From Bacillus sp. V3B (GTDB taxonomy: Bacteria > Bacillota > Bacilli > Bacillales > Cytobacillaceae), in the NCBI RefSeq assembly GCF_024494465.1, contig NZ_JAETXM010000008.1:89899-153898 (forward strand): 64,000 bases of DNA, in the 5' to 3' direction. How positions within the stretch are numbered: the first letter of the stretch is position 1; the number at the start of each line of letters is the position of its first letter. The notes below the pieces were generated by a model, which had not been told where the DNA came from, did no database searches, and saw only the letters and a program-made list of their open reading frames with translations. Of this stretch, positions 25,332-33,867 are shown piece after piece. Made by a program: the position numbers and the translations under genes.

Positions 25332-26900
25332 TTAGTTGTTATCCTCTCTAGTCGGACCAGGCTTCTGTCCAGGGGCTTGTCGATATTTCTTATACTCCCC
25401 TGTAAAGTGGGGCCTTGTATCCATCTTCCACCATGGAGCCCGAATCAAGACATCCTTCCATTCATCTACCTGCATAGGAGCCATTGGGCTAAGAAAGGGT
25501 ACCCCAAAAGAACGAAGGGTACATAAATGGATGATGAGTGTAATAACCCCAAGCATGATACCTAGTAGTCCAAGTATTCCAGCCAAAAGAATCATCGGAA
25601 AGCGAAGCATACGAATCGCAATAGATGCTGAATAGCGTGGAATTGTAAACGAAGCAATTCCTGTAATCGCCACCACCATCACCATTGGTGCAGAAACAAT
25701 TCCTGCAGAAACAGCAGCTTCCCCTATGACGAGAGCCCCGACAATGCTTACTGCCGCTCCGACTTGTTTTGGAAGTCTTAGTCCCGCTTCACGAAGCGCT
25801 TCAAAGGTGATTTCCATGATTAAAGCTTCAATGAGAGCAGGAAATGGAACTTGCTCTCGGGATGCCGCCATACTAATCAAAAGAGTCGTAGGAACCATTT
25901 CATGGTGGTAAGTGATCACGGCCACATACAAGGAAGGCAAAAGTAAAGAAATCACTAGGAAAAGATAACGAAGCCAGCGAATCGCCGTTCCAATTAAGAA
26001 TCGTCCATAATAATCCTCACTCGCTTGTAGGAGAGAATAAAGAGTAGTAGGTACAATGATTGAAAAAGGAGTTCCGTCAACGAGTAGCGCTACACGGCCT
26101 TCAAGCAGAGCCGAGGTAACGATATCAGGACGTTCTGTCGATAAAACCTGTGGAAAAGGCGAATACGGGTTATCTTCTATAAATTCTTCAACCATTCCGC
26201 TTTCTACGATTCCATCAATGTCAATTCGACTTAGTCGATTTTTCACTTCTTCAATTAATGTCTTGTCTGCGACTCCCTCCAAATAAGAAATCACAACATT
26301 TGTTTTCGTGTACCGGCCAATTTCCATTGATTCCATTTTTAAATCAGGGCTTCTAATTTTTCTGCGCAGTAACGAGGTATTGATCCTGATTGTTTCAACA
26401 AATCCTTCACGTGGCCCTTTGACAACCATCTCTGCTGATGGTTCCTCAACAGATCGCATCTCCCATTTTGAAAGCCCTAATGCAAAACCAGTTTTCCTCT
26501 TGTCTACTACAATCACTGGATTTCCTAAGGAAATTTCGTTTGTGCATTCAGAAAATGCACGGATTTCTTTGACGTCGGAAACAGATATTTTTTTTTCGAT
26601 TAAATCGTTAACATGATCAAATTTCTCATCTGTTATCTGCATAAGCGGGGAAAGAACATTTTCATCTATTTCTTCCATGTTTGACAGACCATCAATATAA
26701 ATCAAAAGAGCCTTTTCTTTTCCACCTATGAAAAAGGAGCGAAAGATCACATCCGAACCATTTTTATAAATAGAGCGAAGCTTGTTTTCATTTTCTAGTA
26801 AATTATTAGATAGAAGATCCTGTTTTTGAATAGATGTTTCTATACTTTGTTTTTTTTCCGTCCTATTCGTTTTGAATAGCTTTCGTATCATCCTATTCAT
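25332..26900 (-). CDS. GerA family spore germination protein (A subunit)
   Basis: A 522-residue A subunit. The cytoplasmic N-terminal half (to about residue 285) is followed by four to five membrane helices and a basic C-terminal tail. Motifs typical of GerAA are RPDIVTSALLEGRVALLVDG near residue 260, PFSIIVPTTLYSLLQ, and EDYYGRFLIGTAIRWLRYL near residue 300. The A subunit forms the oligomeric ion channel of the receptor. The start is the ATG after GGAGAAAAAACTAAG; an upstream TTG would add seven residues. A forespore sigma-G promoter is expected upstream but I could not identify one convincingly. Confidence 0.92.
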   Translation of the reverse strand: MNRMIRKLFKTNRTEKKQSIETSIQKQDLLSNNLLENENKLRSIYKNGSDVIFRSFFIGGKEKALLIYIDGLSNMEEIDENVLSPLMQITDEKFDHVNDLIEKKISVSDVKEIRAFSECTNEISLGNPVIVVDKRKTGFALGLSKWEMRSVEEPSAEMVVKGPREGFVETIRINTSLLRRKIRSPDLKMESMEIGRYTKTNVVISYLEGVADKTLIEEVKNRLSRIDIDGIVESGMVEEFIEDNPYSPFPQVLSTERPDIVTSALLEGRVALLVDGTPFSIIVPTTLYSLLQASEDYYGRFLIGTAIRWLRYLFLVISLLLPSLYVAVITYHHEMVPTTLLISMAASREQVPFPALIEALIMEITFEALREAGLRLPKQVGAAVSIVGALVIGEAAVSAGIVSAPMVMVVAITGIASFTIPRYSASIAIRMLRFPMILLAGILGLLGIMLGVITLIIHLCTLRSFGVPFLSPMAPMQVDEWKDVLIRAPWWKMDTRPHFTGEYKKYRQAPGQKPGPTREDNN

Positions 26901-27029
26901 CTTAGTTTTTTCTCCAGTCAAAATCCTGTTTTTTTTAGAGTTGTTTTTTTAAAGGAATTTTATACCTAAAACGTAAACTAAAACTAAGATTTCCAATATT
27001 TGATTCATCTATTTTCGATAATAAAAAAT

Positions 27030-27072
27030 AGGTGCCAGGCACCATCCAAATAATGGATGGTGCCTGGCACCT
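27030..27072. repeat. Long hairpin repeat after ykoC-like gene
   Basis: Perfect stem AGGTGCCAGGCACCATCC / GGATGGTGCCTGGCACCT with an AAATAAT loop; it ends eight bases after the EcfT stop codon and is followed by ATTTTTTATT on that strand. Confidence 0.9.
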
Positions 27073-27079
27073 ATTAATG

Positions 27080-27871
27080 TTAAGTCAGCAAACCCCACTG
27101 TATAAATCCAAAATATGATGATAGGAAAATGATAATCATTTGCATTAGGGTTAATATTGAAATATAGCATACATCTACTCGACCCAAACCCATTTTACGA
27201 TAAAAAGTACGATTCCAAGATCCATCAAAATTACGTGCTTCAAGCGCTATCGCTACACGTTCAGATTTACGAATTCCTTGTGAGAGAAGCGGAATCGTAA
27301 ACCGTATCATTGACCTCATTTTACCAACTAACCCTCCTACACGGTGAACTCTTCTTATACGATGTGCTGCACGAATTTGTTCGAACTCCGCTTTAAATAT
27401 AGGAATAAAACGGACTCCCGCTAATATTGAGTAAGCCCATTTCGGCTTCATTTTCAATTGATGCATTAAACTTAAAATAAATTCGGTTACATCCGTTGTT
27501 AAGACAAAAATAAGGCCATAAAACAAATAACTTAGTGTACGAAACCCAATCGTTAATCCATTAAAAAGACCTTCCTCAGTAATATGAAACCAGCCCCATG
27601 AAAACCAAACCGTCTCTCCCTTGGCAAACGCAAAAATCCCCCAAAAACTTAATAGAAAAAGAATGAAAAACGGCAGAATCACATACATCACCATCTGTTT
27701 AATCGGGATTCTAATAAAGATAAACGTAATCATTGCTGGGATCAGCATGCACAAGAAGGACGTCAGAGGATCACTAATGACAGATATGAGGACCATCATG
27801 ATTAAATGAAAGACTAGTTTAACTGACGGATTTACCCGAGATAAAAACGGACTATATCCAACCGTTTTCAA
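27080..27871 (-). CDS. ykoC: ECF transporter T component (YkoC-like)
   Basis: A 263-residue membrane protein of the CbiQ/EcfT family with about five or six helices. The coupling motifs are ALEARNFDG near residue 210 and AAHRIRRVHRVGG near residue 170, the places where EcfT contacts the ATPases. Start TTG overlaps the ATPase stop as TTGA. With YkoE and YkoD it forms the B. subtilis-type transporter for a thiamine pyrimidine precursor. It is the last gene of the TPP-riboswitch operon. Confidence 0.88.
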   Translation of the reverse strand: MKTVGYSPFLSRVNPSVKLVFHLIMMVLISVISDPLTSFLCMLIPAMITFIFIRIPIKQMVMYVILPFFILFLLSFWGIFAFAKGETVWFSWGWFHITEEGLFNGLTIGFRTLSYLFYGLIFVLTTDVTEFILSLMHQLKMKPKWAYSILAGVRFIPIFKAEFEQIRAAHRIRRVHRVGGLVGKMRSMIRFTIPLLSQGIRKSERVAIALEARNFDGSWNRTFYRKMGLGRVDVCYISILTLMQMIIIFLSSYFGFIQWGLLT

Positions 27872-29457
27872 GACAACGTCACACCTTTCTCCAAAGCCCT
27901 TTTCCGTTTTACATACTCCATGTAAAGAGGTGCATGTAATTTAGCACGTTTCATAAATGAAGAATTAGAAAAGAATTCTTCAGGTAAACCTGCAAATAAA
28001 AGTCCGCCTTCAGTCAGTACAATCAGCTTAGTGGCATATTGATAAGCAAACTCCACATCATGTGTCGTCATCACGATCGTTGTCTCCATTTCATTAAGAG
28101 CTCTCATACGCTTCGCTAACTCATCCGTCATTTTCGCATCCTGACCAAAAGTTGGCTCATCCATCAGCAATAATTCATGTTTTTTCAACAGCATACTAGC
28201 AACACTTAAGCGACGCTTTTGACCCATCGATAACGTATATGGATTTGCGGTCCGTAAGTCAGATAAACGAAATTCCTGAATCAACTGCTCAACCCGCTCC
28301 AACGTTTCCTTTTCAGACCACTTTTCAACTTGACCGACAAATGAAATTTCATCTTCTACAGAATCCGTAACGAATTGATGCTCAGGGTTTTGAAACACAA
28401 ATCCAATATGATTAGACAACATTTCTGGCTTTATCGTCTTTCTCTGTGGCTTTTTGAAAAAATGATAGGTAATACTACCTTCTTGCAACGTGTAGAGTCC
28501 CATAATCGTTTTCAAAAAAGAACTCTTACCCGCACCATTTGGTCCCATAATCGCCACCCAATCGCCTTTGGTGATTTCAACATTTACGTTTGACCAAACC
28601 ATGTTATTTTTCAAACAAAGAGTTCCATTCGAAACCGTAATTAACGGCTCTGAACTTGATGGCTTTGGTAAATTTATTTTTTTCCACGAATGAGTAACGT
28701 CCGAACACTCTTTTTTTAACAACGCATCCCATGTTAACGGCCATAAGCGCGGTTTCCATATTCCATACTGTTTAATCAGCGATTCGTATTCCTTGTATAT
28801 GGTATGCGGGTTTCCATCAGCAATCACTTCTCCTTGGTCATTAAAAAGAACCACGCGATCAATCCAATCTAAAATCCCTTCAAGTTTATGCTCGACCAAT
28901 AGGACCGTTTGATTTCGATCAAGCTGTTTAAGAACATCAATTACTTCTTTTGTGCCCATAGGATCAAGCTGAGCAGTTGGTTCATCTAAAAATAATACTT
29001 CTGGTTCCAATGCTAAAATCGTTGCTAGCGCCAACCGTTGATTCATTCCCCCTGAAAGGGAGTTTATAGGAGTGTCCCCCTTCAAATGACCAAGACCAAC
29101 CTGTTCTTTTACTTTTTGTATGATTTCTGGCATTTGATTTGCTGGAATTTCCCTATTTTCTAAACTAAACGCAATTTCCTCATCGACAGTTAACATACAA
29201 AATTGGCTCTCTGGATCTTGGAATAAGACACCTCTTTGTTTAGGTCCCCATACCTTCCCCTTCATCCTCGCTAAAATCGCATCTGGAATTAATCCAGAAA
29301 GAACGTGAATGAAAGTGCTTTTTCCGGATCCGCTAGGCCCCAGAAATAGCACTTTTTCTCCTTTTCTAACTGATAAATTAATATTGGTAAGGGTCGGCTC
29401 AGTTCGATCATAAAACTGAACATGTAAACCACTGCACCCAAGGTAGGATGATTCCAT
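27868..29457 (-). CDS. ykoD: Fused double ATPase of ECF transporter (YkoD-like)
   Basis: A 529-residue protein made of two ABC ATPase domains. Walker A motifs are GPSGSGKST near residue 40 and GPNGAGKSS near residue 310; signature motifs are LSGGMNQRLALA and SMGQKRRLSVA; Walker B sites are VLFLDEPT and LLLMDEPTFG. The fused arrangement matches YkoD. The frame extends upstream to a GTG, but the ATG two bases beyond the ykoE stop has GGTGGG upstream and is preferred. It powers import of the hydroxymethylpyrimidine-type substrate bound by YkoE. Confidence 0.9.
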   Translation of the reverse strand: MESSYLGCSGLHVQFYDRTEPTLTNINLSVRKGEKVLFLGPSGSGKSTFIHVLSGLIPDAILARMKGKVWGPKQRGVLFQDPESQFCMLTVDEEIAFSLENREIPANQMPEIIQKVKEQVGLGHLKGDTPINSLSGGMNQRLALATILALEPEVLFLDEPTAQLDPMGTKEVIDVLKQLDRNQTVLLVEHKLEGILDWIDRVVLFNDQGEVIADGNPHTIYKEYESLIKQYGIWKPRLWPLTWDALLKKECSDVTHSWKKINLPKPSSSEPLITVSNGTLCLKNNMVWSNVNVEITKGDWVAIMGPNGAGKSSFLKTIMGLYTLQEGSITYHFFKKPQRKTIKPEMLSNHIGFVFQNPEHQFVTDSVEDEISFVGQVEKWSEKETLERVEQLIQEFRLSDLRTANPYTLSMGQKRRLSVASMLLKKHELLLMDEPTFGQDAKMTDELAKRMRALNEMETTIVMTTHDVEFAYQYATKLIVLTEGGLLFAGLPEEFFSNSSFMKRAKLHAPLYMEYVKRKRALEKGVTLS

Positions 29458-29459
29458 GA

Positions 29460-30044
29460 TTATTGATCCCACCGTGCTTTTTGTTCTGAATGAACAATTT
29501 CATAACTGTTTAATGAACCTGTTTTCACCAATTTATCGGAAATCCATTTACCCAATATTCCGCAAACGATAATTGAACCAATAGCCCGGGAAATGATCGT
29601 TGTCACTTGAATAAAAACAGTTTTTGCACCAAAGCCACGAATGGCATAGTCCCCAATAAGACTACCTGCGCAAGAAGCTAAAGAAGCTAACAATATAACA
29701 GATAGATCCCATCTCTTGTACCTGAAAATCATAAACACAAGTTCAGCCCCTATGCCTTGTAACAATCCACTCAACAAGACAGGCAATCCAAATTGACTTC
29801 CCACTAAAAGCTCTCCTGAAGCAGCTACAAATTCTGCAAGAAAGGCAACTCCTGGTTTTCTAATAATATAAGCAGCAATGATGCCTGCAATAAACCACAT
29901 CGGATAAACAATTTGTCCTAAAAAAGGAACAACCGCACTGGTTGCTATAAAAACGGTTCCCCATATCTTATAAACGACACCAAATATAATCGCAATAATG
30001 ATAGTTAGTATGACTTCTTTTATCGTTAATGCTTTCTTCCCCAT
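29460..30044 (-). CDS. ykoE: ECF substrate-binding membrane protein YkoE
   Basis: A 194-residue, five- to six-helix S component. The N-terminal KKALTIKEVILTIIIAIIFG and AASGELLVGSQFG near residue 75 are characteristic of YkoE, the thiamine/HMP-specific subunit of the YkoEDC transporter. It follows a purine-rich site AGGAGAAGGGTG. The TPP riboswitch upstream of the operon supports a thiamine-related substrate. B. subtilis ykoF, a cytoplasmic thiamine-binding partner, is absent here. Confidence 0.88.
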   Translation of the reverse strand: MGKKALTIKEVILTIIIAIIFGVVYKIWGTVFIATSAVVPFLGQIVYPMWFIAGIIAAYIIRKPGVAFLAEFVAASGELLVGSQFGLPVLLSGLLQGIGAELVFMIFRYKRWDLSVILLASLASCAGSLIGDYAIRGFGAKTVFIQVTTIISRAIGSIIVCGILGKWISDKLVKTGSLNSYEIVHSEQKARWDQ

Positions 30045-30161
30045 AATCTATTTTCACCCTTCTCCTCATTCGTATAGGTTTTAAATCTTTGTACAATGAC
30101 CCCAAAATTTGACTCTTTCTGAAATTTACATGTTAAAAGATAAAGACAATAAGCCCATTCT

Positions 30162-30923
30162 TTAATTCATTACCAATCCACCATCAACAACTAAGTTCTG
30201 TCCTGTCGTTGCACGACTCCAAGGTGACGCAAACAACAATGTTGCATCCGCTAATTCTGCAGGAGTTGTGACGCGTTTTAACGGTGTACTTTCCTTAATC
30301 AGCTCAAATACTTCACTAGGAGTTGATGCACTGGCATCTGTCATTTGCAACAATCCTCCCGAAACCATATTAACCGTAATCCCTTTTTCTCCAAGCTCAC
30401 GTGCCATAGTTCTTGTAAAACCGATTAATGCTGCCTTACTTGTATTATAGTCATGATAAGGGACAACTGGATTTTGAACTAAATTGGTTCCAATGTTGAT
30501 GATTCTTCCAAATTTCAATCCAGACATTCCTTCGACGGCAGCCTGTGTTGTATGTAAAGCCGCTTTCACACTTCCCTCTAATTGTGTTTGATAATCTTCC
30601 CACTCTATTGTCTGTGCGTTTTTCTTATTCACCGCATCAAATTTAAAATTGACAAGGGCGTTGTTAATGACCGTTGTAACCGGGTGGCCAAAATGGTTTT
30701 CTGCTTGAGCGAACATGTCTTGAACCTGCTCTTTGTCAGTAACATTCGCTTGAATCGCAATCGTACGATCACCAATACTCTGTACAACCTCTTTTGCCTT
30801 CTGTTCACTTTGATGATAGTTTACGATGACACGTGCACCTTCACGTCCAAACGCTTTCGCAATTTCTGCCCCTAATCCTCTACTTGCTCCAGTAACTAAT
30901 ACAACTTGATCTTTAATTTCCAT
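30162..30923 (-). CDS. SDR oxidoreductase within the thiamine-precursor operon
   Basis: A 253-residue short-chain dehydrogenase. TGASRGLG cofactor motif at about residue 11, VINNALVN near residue 85 (NNAL instead of NNAG), a catalytic-region NIGTNLVQNP near 140 in which the usual Ser is not obvious, and YNTSK at about 158. It resembles FabG-like reductases. The start, after AGGAGG, lies 11 bases inside the end of the upstream NMT1-like gene, so the two are coupled. Its presence under a TPP riboswitch suggests it modifies a thiamine degradation product or pyrimidine aldehyde/alcohol; that is inference. Confidence 0.8.
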   Translation of the reverse strand: MEIKDQVVLVTGASRGLGAEIAKAFGREGARVIVNYHQSEQKAKEVVQSIGDRTIAIQANVTDKEQVQDMFAQAENHFGHPVTTVINNALVNFKFDAVNKKNAQTIEWEDYQTQLEGSVKAALHTTQAAVEGMSGLKFGRIINIGTNLVQNPVVPYHDYNTSKAALIGFTRTMARELGEKGITVNMVSGGLLQMTDASASTPSEVFELIKESTPLKRVTTPAELADATLLFASPWSRATTGQNLVVDGGLVMN

Positions 30924-31842
30924 TATGAATTCCTCCTCTATCTTTTTCGAATAGTAATTCGTTTGTCCAATATTCATCGGGATCTACTAATGAATCGGTA
31001 AGCTTCACATTCTTAAGCCATTTTTGTAAATGGTCAAAATAATCTACTGACATTGAGAAATCTTTTGTAAAGGAATTTAATGTCGCATCCATAATGGCAG
31101 CTTCTACTTTATCCTCTGGATTGCTTTTCGTGAATTGGTAGTAAATCTTTTTTGCTTCATCTGGATGGTTTAGAATGAATGCATTGCTTCTTGTCAAAAC
31201 CTCTAAGAATCTACTAATCACTTGATGTCGTCTACTTAAAACATCAGATGAAGTAATTAAAATTAAATTCCCTCCAGCTGGGATCCCCCATTCTTTTAAT
31301 GAAAAGAATCCTGGTTCATACCCACGTACCTGTGCTTCGATGACTTCATGATGTTTTTGTACAGAAAAAGCTAAATCTGCTTCATCATTGATTAAAGCAT
31401 CAGTATGGTAAAATCCTTTGTTCACTGGAATTAAATCGTGAACATCACATTGTCCCCCATCTGCTTCAATCAGAGATTTAATAAAGGCTAACCCTGTTGG
31501 CCCAGGAGCACTTGGATAGGTTAATCTTTTCCCAATCATATCTTTGGGTCTTGTAATGCCATTATTTTTTAGAAACATGACGCCACTATCAGATTCTAGA
31601 AATCTAGTAAATCCAATGACATCCATTTTTTTCAACTTATCTTGTACTAGATGTAGTGGTTCTGTAACAGCCAGATCCATATTTCCATTATGAATTTCAT
31701 CGATCGCATCAAAGTGTTCTTCTGGTTCTATCATTTCAACATCTAAATCAACCTCTGCAAACCACCCCTTTTCGATTCCAATTAAAAATGGAAGATGGTT
31801 TGGATTTAAAAACCATTCAAGACCAAATCTTATCTTTTCCAT
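30913..31842 (-). CDS. NMT1/THI5-like (ThiY-type) protein without signal peptide
   Basis: A 309-residue periplasmic-binding-protein fold of the NMT1/THI5 family. Residues such as FGLEWFLNPNHLPFLIGIEKG at the start (the substrate-binding N-terminus of ThiY), DLAVTEPLHLVQDK near residue 57 and YPSAPGPTGLAF near 110 fit a pyrimidine-precursor binding protein. B. subtilis ThiY is a lipoprotein; here the chain begins directly with the mature-type sequence and has no signal peptide or lipobox. No ThiX/ThiZ partner is present. The cysteine-rich CCCFC motif of catalytic eukaryotic Thi5 is absent. The start follows GAGGAGG. First gene after the TPP riboswitch. Confidence 0.82.
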   Translation of the reverse strand: MEKIRFGLEWFLNPNHLPFLIGIEKGWFAEVDLDVEMIEPEEHFDAIDEIHNGNMDLAVTEPLHLVQDKLKKMDVIGFTRFLESDSGVMFLKNNGITRPKDMIGKRLTYPSAPGPTGLAFIKSLIEADGGQCDVHDLIPVNKGFYHTDALINDEADLAFSVQKHHEVIEAQVRGYEPGFFSLKEWGIPAGGNLILITSSDVLSRRHQVISRFLEVLTRSNAFILNHPDEAKKIYYQFTKSNPEDKVEAAIMDATLNSFTKDFSMSVDYFDHLQKWLKNVKLTDSLVDPDEYWTNELLFEKDRGGIHNGN

Positions 31843-31931
31843 GTTCTTCCTCCTCACTAACCGTTTTGGTAATTATTCTTGAAATTCTTTATCCTTTGAT
31901 ACACTTCCTCATTACAGTTATTTAATTGCAT

Positions 31932-31962
31932 AAAAAAACAGCACCACGAAAGTGATACTGCT
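31932..31962 (-). terminator. Riboswitch-controlled terminator
   Basis: Stem CAGTATCAC / GTGGTGCTG with a TTTC loop followed by seven T residues on the minus strand, between the TPP aptamer and the first gene. Confidence 0.85.
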
Positions 31963-31999
31963 ATTTGACAATTAATCCATTAGATTAAAACGCTAAACA

Positions 32000-32088
32000 A
32001 CATCACTTCCCTTCGCTGGTACTAACCAGATCAGGTTCAAAGGGTCAAGGTATTATTTACCTTGTCTCAGCCATAAGGCTCCCCTAGC
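32000..32088 (-). promoter_or_regulatory. TPP (THI-element) riboswitch
   Basis: On the minus strand it reads GGGGAGCC...GGCTGAGA near the 5' end and CCTTTGAACCTGATCTGGTT, TACCAGCG and AAGGGAAGTGATG at the 3' end, the conserved core of the thiamine pyrophosphate aptamer. A terminator follows, so high TPP should stop transcription of the NMT1-like/SDR/ykoEDC operon. Confidence 0.96.
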
Positions 32089-32333
32089 AATTTTTCGTAT
32101 TTTTTTATAATTTAACATATTAAATACATTATTGATACTATAATTTTCATACTAACCTAAATTATCCCTCTTTTTGCTCTAGAGATTCTTTTCATTTTCA
32201 TAGCTTTTAGAACAAGGAATAGCATAGATGAAATTACTATGCTATAAACATGATCTTACAGATATTTTTGGTGAAGCTTCCTATAAATACTTTCATGGTA
32301 TAATTATGATAGAAAAGAGAGGAGGCATTTACC

Positions 32334-32447
32334 ATGATTGAAGTCCTTCACCAACTCGATGAACATTTGAATTTATTATCAGCTTTTCAAGAAAGAAACC
32401 ATATAACTTTTGTTTTTAATGGAATCTTTCTTGAAAAGCATCAGTAA
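32334..32447 (+). CDS. 37-residue protein of unknown function
   Basis: The frame begins MIEVLHQLDEHLNLLSAFQE and ends FLEKHQ. AGAGGAGG lies eight bases before the ATG and TATAAT occurs at 32299. These signals support a real small gene in the otherwise empty gap 32100-32570. No family recognised. Confidence 0.5.
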   Translation: MIEVLHQLDEHLNLLSAFQERNHITFVFNGIFLEKHQ

Positions 32448-32574
32448 TATCCTCTATATCAGCTAGTACTACCTTGCTGGCATGGCCAAGACCGGCTCAA
32501 AAGACGCTAGATAGAATTCTTTATTTTATAAGTTCCATAAGTGTAATTGTCATATACCGAACTTATTTTCTAAT

Positions 32575-33867
32575 TTATTCTTCAATCTCTTCTTCCTTAT
32601 CATCCTTTGTTTCATTCTCTAATTTATTTTCGGTCCCACTCTCAAGTTTATTTAGTGGTTCATCCCTATCAAATTGTTCAACGATCTCACCGACCTCTTC
32701 TTGAGGAACCATTTGGATAGAAGTTTGTATAGATTGCTCCCAAACTTCAAGTACCTCAGAAGCTACTCTTTCCCATTTATATATCGAAACAGCCTGTTCC
32801 CTTCCTTTCTTCCTCATTTTATTCATTAATGCCTTGTTTGACAAAATTTCCGTTATCTTTTCCTCAAAACCAGTCGGATCCTCTGGATTTTCTACTATAA
32901 GACCGTTCTCCCCTAAAAGAATCACTTCCGGATTTCCTCCCCTTGCCGTTGTCACGATTGGCAAACCTGCTGCCATTGCTTCATAATGTACCCGTGCCAC
33001 CGGTTCCTGCCATAGTGAAGTACAAACAAATAAATCAGCTGCTGCAAACCAGTTTTGTATTTCATCAGGTGAGACAAACCCTGTTGTGACAACCGGAATC
33101 GGTGATTTTTTTGCCAATGCGCGTACATATGCGATGTAATCCGTTATATCATCTTGGCTAAACCATTTACCTCCAACAATAACTAAAGCCAAATCTTTAA
33201 ATTTTCTTGAAAGCCCTGGCAATGCTCGTACAAGCCGGTCCACGCCTTTATTACGGGATACTCTTCCGGCAAATAATAGAACTGTTTTATTTTCTAAACC
33301 ATGTGTTTTTTTAATTTCATTACGGATTTTTTGCATTTTCGGATCGCTTCCGGGTAAGAATCGCTCCGAGTCTACACCAGAATAAATGGCGCGAAGTTTG
33401 GAAGCCGCTTGTGGATATAAATCTTTTATAACATTCCCTACATACTCGCTTATTGTTACAATATTTGTCACTTCCTCTATCACTGCTCTTGCCTCTTCAG
33501 CCTCAATTTTCTCTGGCATAAACATATCATTATGCATACTAAGGTTAATCTTTGATTGAGGTGCAGCCTTTCTAACAGAAAGAACAAGACGAGGACGATT
33601 AAAAATGTGAATCAAATCAAAATGATTAGATTGGAGGTAACGAACTACTTCTTCTCGGTAAATTTCAAAAACTTTTCCAGGTATACGTGCATAGTGAACT
33701 CCATCAATTGTTTCTGTGTCAGGAAGTGACGGATCATTCACTCCTAAAACGGTAATATCATGCTTATTCCCTACATAAGGAAGGATACCGGAAATATAAG
33801 TTTGAATGGCCCCGCCAAGTACTGGAGGAACAGGCAGTTTTTCTGTACAAATCATTAATATTTTCAT
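32575..33867 (-). CDS. Glycosyltransferase family 4, CotSA-like spore coat protein
   Basis: A 430-residue GT-B glycosyltransferase. GGAIQTYISGILPYVG at the N-terminus is the acceptor-side loop, LFAGRVSRNKGVDRL near residue 200 and ARVHYEAMAAGLPIV near residue 297 carry the donor-sugar site (EX7E type). B. subtilis CotSA is a homologue in the spore coat. The last ~35 residues are very acidic (EEEVGEIVEQFDRDEPLNKL), an unusual tail. Its start overlaps the cotS-like stop by four bases, so the two genes are coupled, as cotS-cotSA are in B. subtilis. Confidence 0.85.
   Translation of the reverse strand: MKILMICTEKLPVPPVLGGAIQTYISGILPYVGNKHDITVLGVNDPSLPDTETIDGVHYARIPGKVFEIYREEVVRYLQSNHFDLIHIFNRPRLVLSVRKAAPQSKINLSMHNDMFMPEKIEAEEARAVIEEVTNIVTISEYVGNVIKDLYPQAASKLRAIYSGVDSERFLPGSDPKMQKIRNEIKKTHGLENKTVLLFAGRVSRNKGVDRLVRALPGLSRKFKDLALVIVGGKWFSQDDITDYIAYVRALAKKSPIPVVTTGFVSPDEIQNWFAAADLFVCTSLWQEPVARVHYEAMAAGLPIVTTARGGNPEVILLGENGLIVENPEDPTGFEEKITEILSNKALMNKMRKKGREQAVSIYKWERVASEVLEVWEQSIQTSIQMVPQEEVGEIVEQFDRDEPLNKLESGTENKLENETKDDKEEEIEE

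Noticed and set aside
30913..31842. Assignment as yeast-type Thi5 HMP-phosphate synthase
   Set aside because: The CCCFC motif required in that enzyme is not present, so only the general NMT1/THI5-like family name is used.
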